Source: Ignavibacteria bacterium (lineage in GTDB: Bacteria > Bacteroidota > Ignavibacteria > Kapaibacteriales > UBA4661). Taken from it: a stretch of DNA of 15,819 nt. This document shows positions 6,761 through 14,291 of this stretch, in pieces. The stretch covers positions 1 to 15,819 of the forward strand of contig JAAFHM010000049.1 in assembly GCA_013298375.1 (NCBI GenBank), in the 5' to 3' direction. Within the stretch, counting starts at the first letter, position 1; each line of letters opens with the position of its first letter. The notes beneath the pieces are model-generated. The model made no database searches and was not told the origin of the DNA. It saw only the letters and a program-made list of their open reading frames with translations. Made by a program: the position numbers and the translations under genes.

Positions 6761-8077
6761 ATGCAAATTTCGCAGCAGCACACCGCCAATACCGATACAA
6801 TAACATTTTTGGGCGAATACCGACGCTGGTTTTTCTGGCTTTTGGGTGCATTTTCTCTAGAGGCAATTATCTTTTGTGTGCTGTTTTATTCTCAAAACGT
6901 TGAATATATCGGCAAGCCCGTGCAGCAGGAATGGCTAAAAAGCTATGGTTCGCAGACATTGGAAGAATTTGTTTGGCGGCGTTACCTTATTTTCGAGATG
7001 CTTCGGCGTTTGCCGTGGGCGGTCTATGGCGTAGGTATTGTCTGGGTTACGCAGCGTTTGCCTATCTTGCAGACGCAGCGAGGAAACGGGGTGTACTGGC
7101 GAAATGTTTGGTATCAGCTTCTCATAGCCATCACCGTTGCTTGCTCGCATGGGCTTATCATCCAAAACACATTGACGGTACTTTTCCGTATGGAAACTTT
7201 TCCGTATTACATCTATTTACGGAATTTCAACGGCATTTTCCTCTCGTTTGTGCATTATTTTGTCATTTTGCTGAGTGCCTCGATGGTGAGCTATTATCAG
7301 CAATTTCGGCAGGAAGAGCTTCTGTCGGCACACCTCAAAACCACTGCCGCGCAACTTGAAACCGATCTTGCACAAGCACAGCTCCATGCTCTAAAAATGC
7401 AGCTCCAACCACATTTTCTTTTCAATGCTCTCAATTCGATTTCAGCATTGCTGTATCATAATCCACGCCGTGCAGATAGCATGATTGCTCGCTTGGGAGA
7501 TTTTCTGCGTATGACGCTGGATAACCCGACGACGCAATTTATCACACTTCGGCAAGAACTGGATTTACTCAAATGCTACGTGGATATAGAAATGATGCGC
7601 TTTCCAAGCCGTTTGCAGGTGGGAATTAGCGTGGAAGAGAGTTTGCATGAAGCACAAGTCCCGAACCTTCTTTTACAGCCACTCGTTGAAAATTCAGTGA
7701 AGCATGGAATTTTACAAAGCACTGACGGAGGGCGCATTGATATTACTGTGCGAACCTCTCCTGCTTCCCCGGAAACTCTCGAAATCACCGTGCGCGACAA
7801 CGGACCCGGCTTAAAGCCAAGCGAAATTACACCAAGCGAAACTGGCTTAAATAATAGTACTGAAGTGGCATTTACAGGCAAACTTCACAAAAAATCCAAC
7901 ATTGGTCTCAAGAATACCCATGAACGATTGCAAAAACTTTACGGCGCGAATTTTCGGTTTGATACCTACAATGCCCCCGAAGGCGGTTTTGTGGTCTATT
8001 GCGAACTTCCTTTGAGAAGAATGAGTATGCCAAACCCCGAAGAAACCTTGCTCCAAACACAATCAACCAATGACTAG
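6761..8077 (+). CDS. LytS/YehU-type membrane sensor histidine kinase
   Basis: Predicted 438-residue kinase of the LytS/HPK8 type. About four membrane segments lie in the first 180 residues (near 24-43, 84-98, 118-135 and 157-177), followed by a short coiled region (about 181-212). The phosphoacceptor block is LQPHFLFNALNSISAL with His218, the His-kinase (PF06580) signature. The HATPase part has the N box QPLVENSVKHG (306-316), the G1 box DNGPGL (346-351) and the G2 box IGLKNTHERL (381-390). Some 29 polar residues (352-380) between G1 and G2 make a longer than usual ATP lid. No extracellular or cytoplasmic sensor domain is recognised, so the membrane part probably senses the signal. The ATG is the first start in frame; no Shine-Dalgarno is evident. 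The 3' end overlaps its response regulator gene, so the two are a translationally coupled pair. Confidence 0.93.
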   Translation: MQISQQHTANTDTITFLGEYRRWFFWLLGAFSLEAIIFCVLFYSQNVEYIGKPVQQEWLKSYGSQTLEEFVWRRYLIFEMLRRLPWAVYGVGIVWVTQRLPILQTQRGNGVYWRNVWYQLLIAITVACSHGLIIQNTLTVLFRMETFPYYIYLRNFNGIFLSFVHYFVILLSASMVSYYQQFRQEELLSAHLKTTAAQLETDLAQAQLHALKMQLQPHFLFNALNSISALLYHNPRRADSMIARLGDFLRMTLDNPTTQFITLRQELDLLKCYVDIEMMRFPSRLQVGISVEESLHEAQVPNLLLQPLVENSVKHGILQSTDGGRIDITVRTSPASPETLEITVRDNGPGLKPSEITPSETGLNNSTEVAFTGKLHKKSNIGLKNTHERLQKLYGANFRFDTYNAPEGGFVVYCELPLRRMSMPNPEETLLQTQSTND

Positions 8078-8891
8078 TGCAGCAATGACCAAGCATCTCA
8101 TAAAAACTCTTATTGTTGATGATGAAGACCTCGCGCGCGAGAAAATACGTCATTTTCTGGGTGATGACGAAGAATGTCTTGTTCTTGCGGACTGTGCTAA
8201 CGGCTACAAAGCGGTAGAAGCAGTCTGTGAGCGTCTGCCGGATGTGATATTTCTTGACATTCAAATGCCGGAATTAGACGGTTTCGAGACCTTGAGAATG
8301 ATTCGTGATTCATTGGATGAAGAGGCAACAATGCCGCTCGTAGTCTTCATTACGGCGTTTGACCACTATGCACTGAAGGCATTTGAAGCACACGCAGTGG
8401 ACTATCTTTTGAAGCCCTTTGATTATGAGCGTTTTCAGGCAATGTTTACGCGGGTAAAAGAACAAATTCGTGCTAGACAGGCTCACAGTTCTCAAGAATC
8501 CTTACTTCGTGAGCTTCATGAGCTTCAATCGCAGCGAGCTTTGAAATATCCTGTACGGTATGCCTTCAAAACACGAGGCAGAATCTATTTTGTGGATGTG
8601 GACGATGTTGATTGGATAGAAGCCGATAGGAATTATGCGCTCTTTCACGTGAGCGGACTAACCCACGTGCTACGCACTGCATTTGGCGAGCTTGCCGAAC
8701 AACTTGATCCCGTGCGATTTCTGCGCATACACCGCTCGGCTATTGTCCGCAAATCTGGTATTCAAGAAATCCGCAAACGCTCCGAGCGGTCGTACCAAAT
8801 TGTTCTGCGAAACGGGAAAGAATTGGATATTGGTGTGGGCTACCGCGATAGTGTTTTTGCGGCATTGGGGCTGGTTTCGCCGGAGGATTAA
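8070..8891 (+). CDS. LytTR-family response regulator
   Basis: Predicted 273-residue regulator. The receiver domain (about 10-130) has acidic residues Asp17 and Asp18, phosphoacceptor Asp63 in FLDIQMPELDG, Thr95 and Lys115 (LLKPFD). After a linker, a LytTR DNA-binding domain spans about 163-268, marked by VDWIEADRNYALFH and FLRIHRSAIVR. LytTR proteins bind imperfect direct repeats upstream of target promoters; none was confirmed here. The start ATG overlaps the last 8 bp of the kinase gene (8070-8077). A second ATG at 8085 would give a protein five residues shorter that still retains the whole receiver domain, so the exact start is uncertain. The pair probably controls a small regulon; the YfhO and ABC genes downstream are possible targets only by proximity. 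Confidence 0.93.
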   Translation: MTSAAMTKHLIKTLIVDDEDLAREKIRHFLGDDEECLVLADCANGYKAVEAVCERLPDVIFLDIQMPELDGFETLRMIRDSLDEEATMPLVVFITAFDHYALKAFEAHAVDYLLKPFDYERFQAMFTRVKEQIRARQAHSSQESLLRELHELQSQRALKYPVRYAFKTRGRIYFVDVDDVDWIEADRNYALFHVSGLTHVLRTAFGELAEQLDPVRFLRIHRSAIVRKSGIQEIRKRSERSYQIVLRNGKELDIGVGYRDSVFAALGLVSPED

Positions 8892-9020
8892 GGGATTGAG
8901 GAATAGAAGGCCTGTCTGCAAGATAAGTTCGTTCATTTTTGTACTTAACGATATTTCTTCTTTATAGGTCATAAGTGTTATGGGCGGTGAAATATTAAAA
9001 TATATTCGTTTGTAAATTAT

Positions 9021-9240
9021 TGATATTTCGTATCTAGTCAGGTAGGCGTTTTGCTCTTTTGTTAAAATCTGGGCCAAAACTTGCAATAAGCTCTGAAAAT
9101 TACCTGATTTTTTACGATTCCTATTGCCGTTTTTACAAAATCATCTAAGTTTTGGAGAAATTGGAATAATGACAATAGAAAAAGTATCGAAATTTATCAA
9201 AAAACGCCAATATTTAGACCTGACCAGTTACGATATTTCA
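9021..9240. repeat. MITE-like element with 23-bp imperfect terminal inverted repeats
   Basis: The left end 9021-9043 and the reverse complement of the right end 9218-9240 match at 19 of 23 positions; both finish with the GTCAGGT core. A second inverted pair lies inside: GGCGTTTT at 9045-9052 and AAAACGCC at 9201-9208. The element is about 220 bp, non-coding and AT-rich. No target-site duplication could be seen, so it may be an old insertion or another kind of paired repeat. The right end shares a perfect 17-mer, inverted, with 14275-14291. Confidence 0.5.
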
Positions 9241-9384
9241 AAACAATTTTAGATTTTTAACTCAGATTATTTACGTCCACAACCTTAGCTATCGAAAGTA
9301 GATTTGATAATGTTTGGCTGGATATATGATATCAAGAGAAGGGAAATCCTATAAAATATTGTACCGTGTCAATACTTGTTTTAT

Positions 9385-9553
9385 TTGCAAACACTCTGTA
9401 AAGCCTTGTTGTGGAAGGTGAGGTTTGGTGCGATGTGTAGAGAAACCCGTGATTACCCTTTCGTGCGAACATCCGTTTGCAATTCACAGGAAATTTGCTT
9501 AACTTTCGCGCCGTTGCCGTCAACCCTGAAAACCCCGACTTTATCGGGGTTTT
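9385..9553 (+). ncRNA. Possible unidentified small RNA ending at an intrinsic terminator
   Basis: A perfect 8-bp closing stem (TTGCAAAC at 9385-9392 with GTTTGCAA at 9475-9482) frames about 98 nt. Inside, GGTTT (9422-9426) can pair with AAACC (9443-9447). A strong terminator follows at 9529-9553, although no coding gene ends nearby on either strand. I do not recognise tmRNA, RNase P, SRP RNA or a tRNA here; a 6S-like or regulatory RNA remains possible. The alternative is an incidental stem in the leader of the YfhO gene. Confidence 0.3.
9529..9553 (+). terminator. Strong intrinsic terminator hairpin with no gene upstream
   Basis: The stem AAAACCCCGA (9529-9538) pairs perfectly with TCGGGGTTTT (9544-9553) around a 5-nt loop. 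The GC core flanked by A-run and T-run is a classic bidirectional terminator. The nearest plus-strand stop codon is about 640 bp upstream, and no minus-strand gene lies to the right. It also sits 106 bp before the YfhO start, so it could act as an attenuator there. Confidence 0.75.
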
Positions 9554-9646
9554 CCTGTTCTAGGGAAGGGTTTGAAGGATGCAATTTTTGTACATAACCC
9601 AATCAACGGAACTATTCGCCTCGTATTCCCTCATTTTCATTTCGTC

Positions 9647-9650
9647 AGGA
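9647..9650 (+). promoter_or_regulatory. Ribosome binding site deciding the YfhO-family start
   Basis: AGGA lies 8 bp before the ATG at 9659. The same frame is open from a TTG at 9572, but that would add 29 unconserved residues starting only 18 bp after the terminator hairpin. The ATG is preferred. Confidence 0.5.
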
Positions 9651-9658
9651 CTATCATC

Positions 9659-12250
9659 ATGGCAAAACAGCCACACTCTTCGCCAAAACGCCACACAGCG
9701 CACAAAGGCGTTCAGCAATCTTCCGCCAAACCCCTTATTCCCGAACAGTACCAAAGCCTTGCGTATTGTATCGCTTTAGCGCTTGCTGTCTTGGTGTTTT
9801 TGCGCGGGACGCTCTTCGGAGGCGGTATTTTCTTTGCATCGGATAATATTGCGTCGGGCAGCTTTGTTCCCTTTTTGGAAGCGGCAAAAAAGAGCGGTGA
9901 ATTTCCCCTATGGCTGCCGTACATTTTTTCCGGCTTGCCGAGCTATGCAGCGCTTTTAACGACAGGCGACCGTTGGTGGGATTTTATCATGGTGATATTT
10001 CATGCTGTTACTAACGGCTTCGGTACAGTACTTCAAAGCGATGCGGCGCGGGTGGGGGCGTATTACACGCTCTACGGAATTGGAATGTTTCTGCTTATGC
10101 GGAGCAAGCAACAAAGCCGCTTTGTGGCATTCTTCACCGCATTTTCGGCAGTATTTTCGACGTTTATCATTGTGTGGGTGATGATTGGGCATAACACCAA
10201 GCCCATAGCGCTGATGACGTTTCCCTATATTTTGATGTGTCTTGAAAAAATCCGCGAGCGCTTTAGTTGGTTCTATGCGGCGTTGCTGGCTGTTATTACG
10301 CATATTTTGGTCGAATCCACGCACGTCCAGATGGTGTTTTATGGTGTGTGTTGTTTTGGATTGTATTTTGTTTTTGAGATAGTAAGCCGATTGATAAAAA
10401 AAGAAGCTATTTCGGGTGTGCTGAGAGCCGCAGGAATACTGGCTGTTGCGGGTGGTCTGTCGTTTGCGATGGCATCAGACCGCTATTTGTCGGTTATGGA
10501 ATACACGCAATACTCCACACGCGGCACTGCGCCTATCGAAAAAGCCGTCGGACAAAAGCAAGATGCCGCAGGCGGTTTTGATTATGAGTACGCCACAAAT
10601 TGGTCGTTTAGTCCGCAAGAGATGATGACGTTTTTGGTGCCGAATTACTTTGGTTTTGGAAAAATGAAAGTCGGTAATGAAGTCCAAAGCACGTACTGGG
10701 GGCAGATGCCTTTTACCGATGCCGCAAATTACATGGGTATTGGTGTGCTGGCGCTGGCGATATTTGGTGCTTGGCATTGGCGGCGCGATACCTTTGTGCA
10801 GTTTCTCGTGGCAATGGCGGTTTTTGCGCTCATTTTGTCATTTGGTAAAAACTTTCCGCTTTTGTACAATCTCTTTTTCAACCTCGTTCCCAACTTCAAC
10901 AAATTCCGCGCACCCCAGATGGCGCTTGCTCTCATGCAATTTGCCGTGCCGATTTTGGCGGGCTATGGTCTGACGGGAATTTTGGGGCAGCGCAATACTA
11001 CCGATCACGAGCGTCATAGCGCTGTTCAGCGTAAATGGCTCTTGGTTGGTGTTGGCGGTGCGGCGCTGTTTTTGCTGGCGGGCTTTGCCTTTAGCGCCGT
11101 TGGCAAAGAGCAGTACGTCAAAGCTGTCGGCGACGCAACAAGCGAACAATACCAGAGCGTCCTAGCGCAAGTCCGCGATAACCCGCAGCAACTTGCCGCA
11201 TACAAAGAGCGTATCGCGCAAATTGCGGGTGAGCGTGGTCAGCAAATTTATACGTTGATGATTGAGGACTGGTATGCAACGGCGCTGCTTGGTCTGGCAT
11301 CTATGCTCACGGTCTGGCTGCTTGTGCGCGGGACGTTACCGCAGTGGGCTGGTCTTTCGCTTTTGGCGCTGTTGATGATTATTGACCTTTGGCGCGTAAG
11401 TTCGCGTCCGATGGAGATTTCTAAGCAAAATTATCAAGAAACGGTCTTCCGCAAGACCGATGCGATTAGTTTTATTCAAAATGACAAGTCGCTCTACCGC
11501 GTGGCAGACTTTAATCAATCGCCGAATGTGATGGCATATTTTGGCTTACAGCATATTCATGGCTATCATTCGGCAAAACTCCGTATTTATCAGGATTTGC
11601 TGGATGTGGCAGGAAATGGCGGTGGCTCAGTGATTGCGAATCCATTTTTGTGGAATATGATGAATGTAAAATACCTTCTTTCGGAACGCCCCTTGATGGA
11701 AGGAATGCAACCCGTGTTTAAATCGCAAGAGGCACAAATGCTGGTGTATGAAAATCCTTCAGTCCTACCACGTGCTTTTTTCGTGAATCGCGCTGAAGTC
11801 GGGAAGCAAATGGACATTCTGCAACACCTGAAAAATGGCGATTTTGCGCCACTTGAGGTTGCGTACCTCGAAAAACCGCTTCCACAGCCGGTTGATACGG
11901 TTGTTGGCGATATGATGGAGCATATCAACCGCGTGAAATCGACTGTTTACAAAAATGAGAAGATTGCTTTTGAGGTCGAAGCGACAGGAAATAATTTGCT
12001 GTTCCTGAGCGAAGTCTATTACCCGGCGGGCTGGAAGGCCTATATTGACGGCAAAGAGACCGAAATTTTCAAAACCAACTATGCCTTCCGCAGCGTGATT
12101 GTGCCGCCCGGCAAACATACCGTTGAGATGCGTTTTACCTCAGACCGCTTTGGCTTAGGAAAAAATCTCAGTTTAGCGTGCAATGTCCTTGTTTTGGCGG
12201 TCTTAGGCTTTGGCGTTTGGCAATGGCGCAAGGAAAAAGGGCAAGCGTAA
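9659..12250 (+). CDS. YfhO-family multi-pass membrane protein (GT-C-like)
   Basis: Predicted 863-residue membrane protein of the YfhO family (PF09586). A basic, hydrophilic N-terminus of about 30 residues is followed by the first membrane segment (33-52), and many more follow through about residue 600. Near the start it has FASDNIASGSFVPF and FPLWLPYIFSGLPSYA (59-72 and 82-97), matching the family's first periplasmic loop with its 'D...P.W.P..f.G.P' pattern. The C-terminal soluble domain ends with FLSEVYYPAGWKAYIDGKE (782-800) and TNYAFRSVIVPPGKHTVEMR, the family's hallmark, and a last membrane helix at 836-856. In Firmicutes, YfhO-like proteins help glycosylate lipoteichoic acid; in Gram-negative lineages the role is mostly unknown, but transfer of lipid-linked sugars to envelope polymers is plausible. 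It precedes an ABC exporter, with a structured repeat between them. Confidence 0.88.
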   Translation: MAKQPHSSPKRHTAHKGVQQSSAKPLIPEQYQSLAYCIALALAVLVFLRGTLFGGGIFFASDNIASGSFVPFLEAAKKSGEFPLWLPYIFSGLPSYAALLTTGDRWWDFIMVIFHAVTNGFGTVLQSDAARVGAYYTLYGIGMFLLMRSKQQSRFVAFFTAFSAVFSTFIIVWVMIGHNTKPIALMTFPYILMCLEKIRERFSWFYAALLAVITHILVESTHVQMVFYGVCCFGLYFVFEIVSRLIKKEAISGVLRAAGILAVAGGLSFAMASDRYLSVMEYTQYSTRGTAPIEKAVGQKQDAAGGFDYEYATNWSFSPQEMMTFLVPNYFGFGKMKVGNEVQSTYWGQMPFTDAANYMGIGVLALAIFGAWHWRRDTFVQFLVAMAVFALILSFGKNFPLLYNLFFNLVPNFNKFRAPQMALALMQFAVPILAGYGLTGILGQRNTTDHERHSAVQRKWLLVGVGGAALFLLAGFAFSAVGKEQYVKAVGDATSEQYQSVLAQVRDNPQQLAAYKERIAQIAGERGQQIYTLMIEDWYATALLGLASMLTVWLLVRGTLPQWAGLSLLALLMIIDLWRVSSRPMEISKQNYQETVFRKTDAISFIQNDKSLYRVADFNQSPNVMAYFGLQHIHGYHSAKLRIYQDLLDVAGNGGGSVIANPFLWNMMNVKYLLSERPLMEGMQPVFKSQEAQMLVYENPSVLPRAFFVNRAEVGKQMDILQHLKNGDFAPLEVAYLEKPLPQPVDTVVGDMMEHINRVKSTVYKNEKIAFEVEATGNNLLFLSEVYYPAGWKAYIDGKETEIFKTNYAFRSVIVPPGKHTVEMRFTSDRFGLGKNLSLACNVLVLAVLGFGVWQWRKEKGQA

Positions 12251-12437
12251 ATTAAAGTAACTGGTTATAGACGAGGGTCTGCCTTCTGAGGCAGGCTCTC
12301 GTTCCTACCGAAGCATCTTGCGCCCATTGCAATCTCGGATCGAGAGCCTCGCTAAGAAGCGAGACCCTCGTGCCTGACCTGACCAGTGAGTCATCTCACG
12401 TAATTACACCATTCCGACAGAATTTTTTGCTATCGTC
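12251..12437. other. Gap between YfhO-family and ABC genes, mostly occupied by a repeat
   Basis: Of these 187 bp, about 128 (12260-12387) are the palindromic repeat described separately. The remaining 50 bp before the ABC start are AT-rich with no recognisable Shine-Dalgarno. I see no clear promoter. Confidence 0.6.
12260..12387. repeat. Palindromic pair of 35-bp hairpin units (REP/BIME-like)
   Basis: Two 35-bp units in opposite orientation, 12271-12305 and 12337-12371, match at 29 of 35 positions and are separated by 31 bp. Each begins with ACGAGGGTCT and ends with GGCTCTCG-(T/A)-TCC, and contains its own 6-bp-stem hairpin: CTGCCT/AGGCAG (12279-12294) in the first and CTCGCT/AGCGAG (12348-12363) in the second. 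Four of the six differences are two paired changes that preserve the stem. The outer ends carry ACTGGT (12260-12265) and ACCAGT (12382-12387). The whole could fold as a cruciform with a long outer stem. It lies just after the YfhO stop and may protect mRNA ends, terminate transcription, or be a mobile repeat. Confidence 0.75.
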
Positions 12438-14264
12438 GTGAAAATATTTCTTCGTCTTCTCGGTTTTGTCCTACCGTACAAATGGCTTGTTTTCTGGTCT
12501 CTGGTCTTTGGTGCGGTATTTTCTCTGCTTTCGGCGATGTCTATTGCTATTGTGCAGCCAATTTTCCAACTCTTATTCGATAATATTTCCCTTCCCGTAA
12601 GTACGCCCGATGCAGGTATTCTCGCGCAAGCCAAGGATGGCTTTTATCGCACCATTGCGGGGTATGTCGTTGCCAATGAAACAAAGTCCTCAGCACTGGT
12701 CAGAATTGGTCTATTGATTATTGGTGTTTTTGTGCTAAAAAACATCACGAAATATTGCTGCAATGTTCTCACAACGCTGCTCAATGAAAGCCTTATTCGC
12801 TCTATTCGTGAGCAGGTCTTTGGGAAAATGATGCATTTTTCGATGGACTTTTTTACAGCACATAAAGGCGGGCATCTCGTTTCGGTAATAGCAAACGATG
12901 TCGGCGCGGTACAAGGAAGCGTTACCGCCGCAACAATGGCACTTGCCCGTGAACCGCTTCAAATCGTGCTTTTTTTGCTTATGTTGCTTTCGCTTTCGCC
13001 TTTTTTAACGTTTGTTGCCTTTGCAACTAGCATTTGTGCGCTTTTGCTCATCCGCATTGCCACAAAGACGCTTCGCCGCTATGCCGGTCGAATGCAGAGC
13101 GTCATGGCAAATTTCACCTCGGTTTTGCAAGAGGCGCTCGGCGGAATCAGAATTATTAAGGCGTTCAGCATGGAAGAGCGTGTGATTGGACTCTTCACGG
13201 CGCAAACCCGGAGCTATGTTCGGGCTGCCTCGAAATATCAGCGTGTGTACGATCTTGTTCCTGCGATTAGCGAAATTTTTGCTATTGTTGCGCTTGCTGT
13301 AGTGCTGTATGTGGGTGGCGGGCAGGTCTTTTCGGGAGAAATGAAAAGCCATGAGTTGATTACGTTCTTGTTTGCGCTTTTTAGCATTATGTCGCCCATT
13401 ACCAGCGTTGCCAGCCTTCCGGCGCAGGTGCAACGCGGCTTGGCATCGGCAGAAACAATATTTGCCATTCTTGACCGTTTGCCGAGTGTTGAGGATGGCA
13501 AAGGGATTGTTACGGGCTTTGAACGAGAAATTACCATTGAGAATATTGATTTTTCCTACGAGCCGAGCCGTAATATTTTGCAGCGGGTTTCGTTTCGGAT
13601 TGAGAAGAACAAGAAAATTGCATTGGTTGGCGCAAGCGGTAGCGGCAAATCCACAATGTGCGACCTTATTATTCGGCTCTACGACCCAACAGCAGGGGCG
13701 ATTTTGCTGGATGGCGTGAATATTCGGGAATTGACGTTTGCCTCCTATCGGCGTTTATTCGGCGTTGTTTCGCAGGAATCCTTGCTGTTTAACGATACTA
13801 TTGCCAATAACATCCGTTTTGGTGCAAAAGAAACGCTGACGGACGCACAAGTCCGCGAAGCGGCACGAATTGCTAATGCGCTGGAGTTTATCGAAAAGCT
13901 GCCCAATGGCTTCGAGACAAGCATCGGCGACAGAGGTGTACTGCTTTCCGGCGGACAAAAACAGCGCTTGGCGATTGCACGAGCATTGGCGGGAAGCCCG
14001 GCGATTTTGATTTTCGACGAAGCAACCTCCGCGCTGGATTCCGAGTCGGAGCGCTTTGTGCAGGAGGCAATTAACGCTGTTTTGGAAGACCGCACGGCTG
14101 TTATCATTGCGCACCGCCTTTCCACCATCTTGAGTGCCGATGAAATCTTGGTTTTTGACCAAGGACGCATTTGTGAGCGCGGTACACATAGCGAATTGCT
14201 TGCGCAAAAAGGCGTGTACGCTCGGTTGTACGAGATTCAATTTGGCAACGGCGTATTAGATTGA
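12438..14264 (+). CDS. MsbA-like ABC exporter, fused membrane and ATPase domains
   Basis: Predicted 608-residue type IV ABC exporter half-transporter; two copies would form the working pump in the inner membrane. The membrane domain (about 1-345) has six segments, and the ATP-binding domain (about 365-605) is complete: Walker A GASGSGKST (398-406), Q-loop Gln446, signature LSGGQKQRLAIARAL (503-517), Walker B ILIFDE with catalytic Glu528, and switch His559 in IIAHRLST. The sequence resembles lipid A or lipid flippases (MsbA group), but members exporting peptides or other lipids look similar, so the substrate is not certain. It starts with GTG at 12438, which aligns with the usual N-terminal 'lrllryvlPYkw' segment; no Shine-Dalgarno is seen. 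Position after a YfhO-family gene suits a role in envelope lipid or polysaccharide traffic. Confidence 0.92.
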   Translation: MKIFLRLLGFVLPYKWLVFWSLVFGAVFSLLSAMSIAIVQPIFQLLFDNISLPVSTPDAGILAQAKDGFYRTIAGYVVANETKSSALVRIGLLIIGVFVLKNITKYCCNVLTTLLNESLIRSIREQVFGKMMHFSMDFFTAHKGGHLVSVIANDVGAVQGSVTAATMALAREPLQIVLFLLMLLSLSPFLTFVAFATSICALLLIRIATKTLRRYAGRMQSVMANFTSVLQEALGGIRIIKAFSMEERVIGLFTAQTRSYVRAASKYQRVYDLVPAISEIFAIVALAVVLYVGGGQVFSGEMKSHELITFLFALFSIMSPITSVASLPAQVQRGLASAETIFAILDRLPSVEDGKGIVTGFEREITIENIDFSYEPSRNILQRVSFRIEKNKKIALVGASGSGKSTMCDLIIRLYDPTAGAILLDGVNIRELTFASYRRLFGVVSQESLLFNDTIANNIRFGAKETLTDAQVREAARIANALEFIEKLPNGFETSIGDRGVLLSGGQKQRLAIARALAGSPAILIFDEATSALDSESERFVQEAINAVLEDRTAVIIAHRLSTILSADEILVFDQGRICERGTHSELLAQKGVYARLYEIQFGNGVLD

Positions 14265-14291
14265 TATTCAATTCCGTAACTGGTCAGGTCT
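14262..14291 (+). repeat. Copy of dispersed intergenic repeat ending GTAACTGGTCAGGTCT
   Basis: Positions 14275-14291 are an exact 17-nt match, in opposite orientation, to 9216-9232. The shared 12-mer GACCTGACCAGT is also found at 12376-12387. The preceding TGATATT at 14262-14268 matches the start of the left end of the element at 9021, so the unit may begin inside the ABC stop codon TGA (14262-14264). Confidence 0.55.

Larger units (their letters stand above)
8892..9658. other. Long AT-rich non-coding region
   Basis: About 770 bp separate the response regulator from the YfhO-type gene. I see no credible protein gene; the short frames are unsupported and the sequence is more AT-rich than the neighbouring genes. 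It contains an inverted-repeat element (9021-9240), a possible structured RNA (about 9385-9553), a strong terminator hairpin (9529-9553) and the leader of the YfhO gene. No terminator with a clear T-run was found directly after the response regulator. Confidence 0.6.

Noticed and set aside
9332..9597. Short frames on both strands near the 9529 terminator
   Set aside because: They have low-complexity, unrecognisable translations, and the plus-strand one runs through the terminator hairpin.
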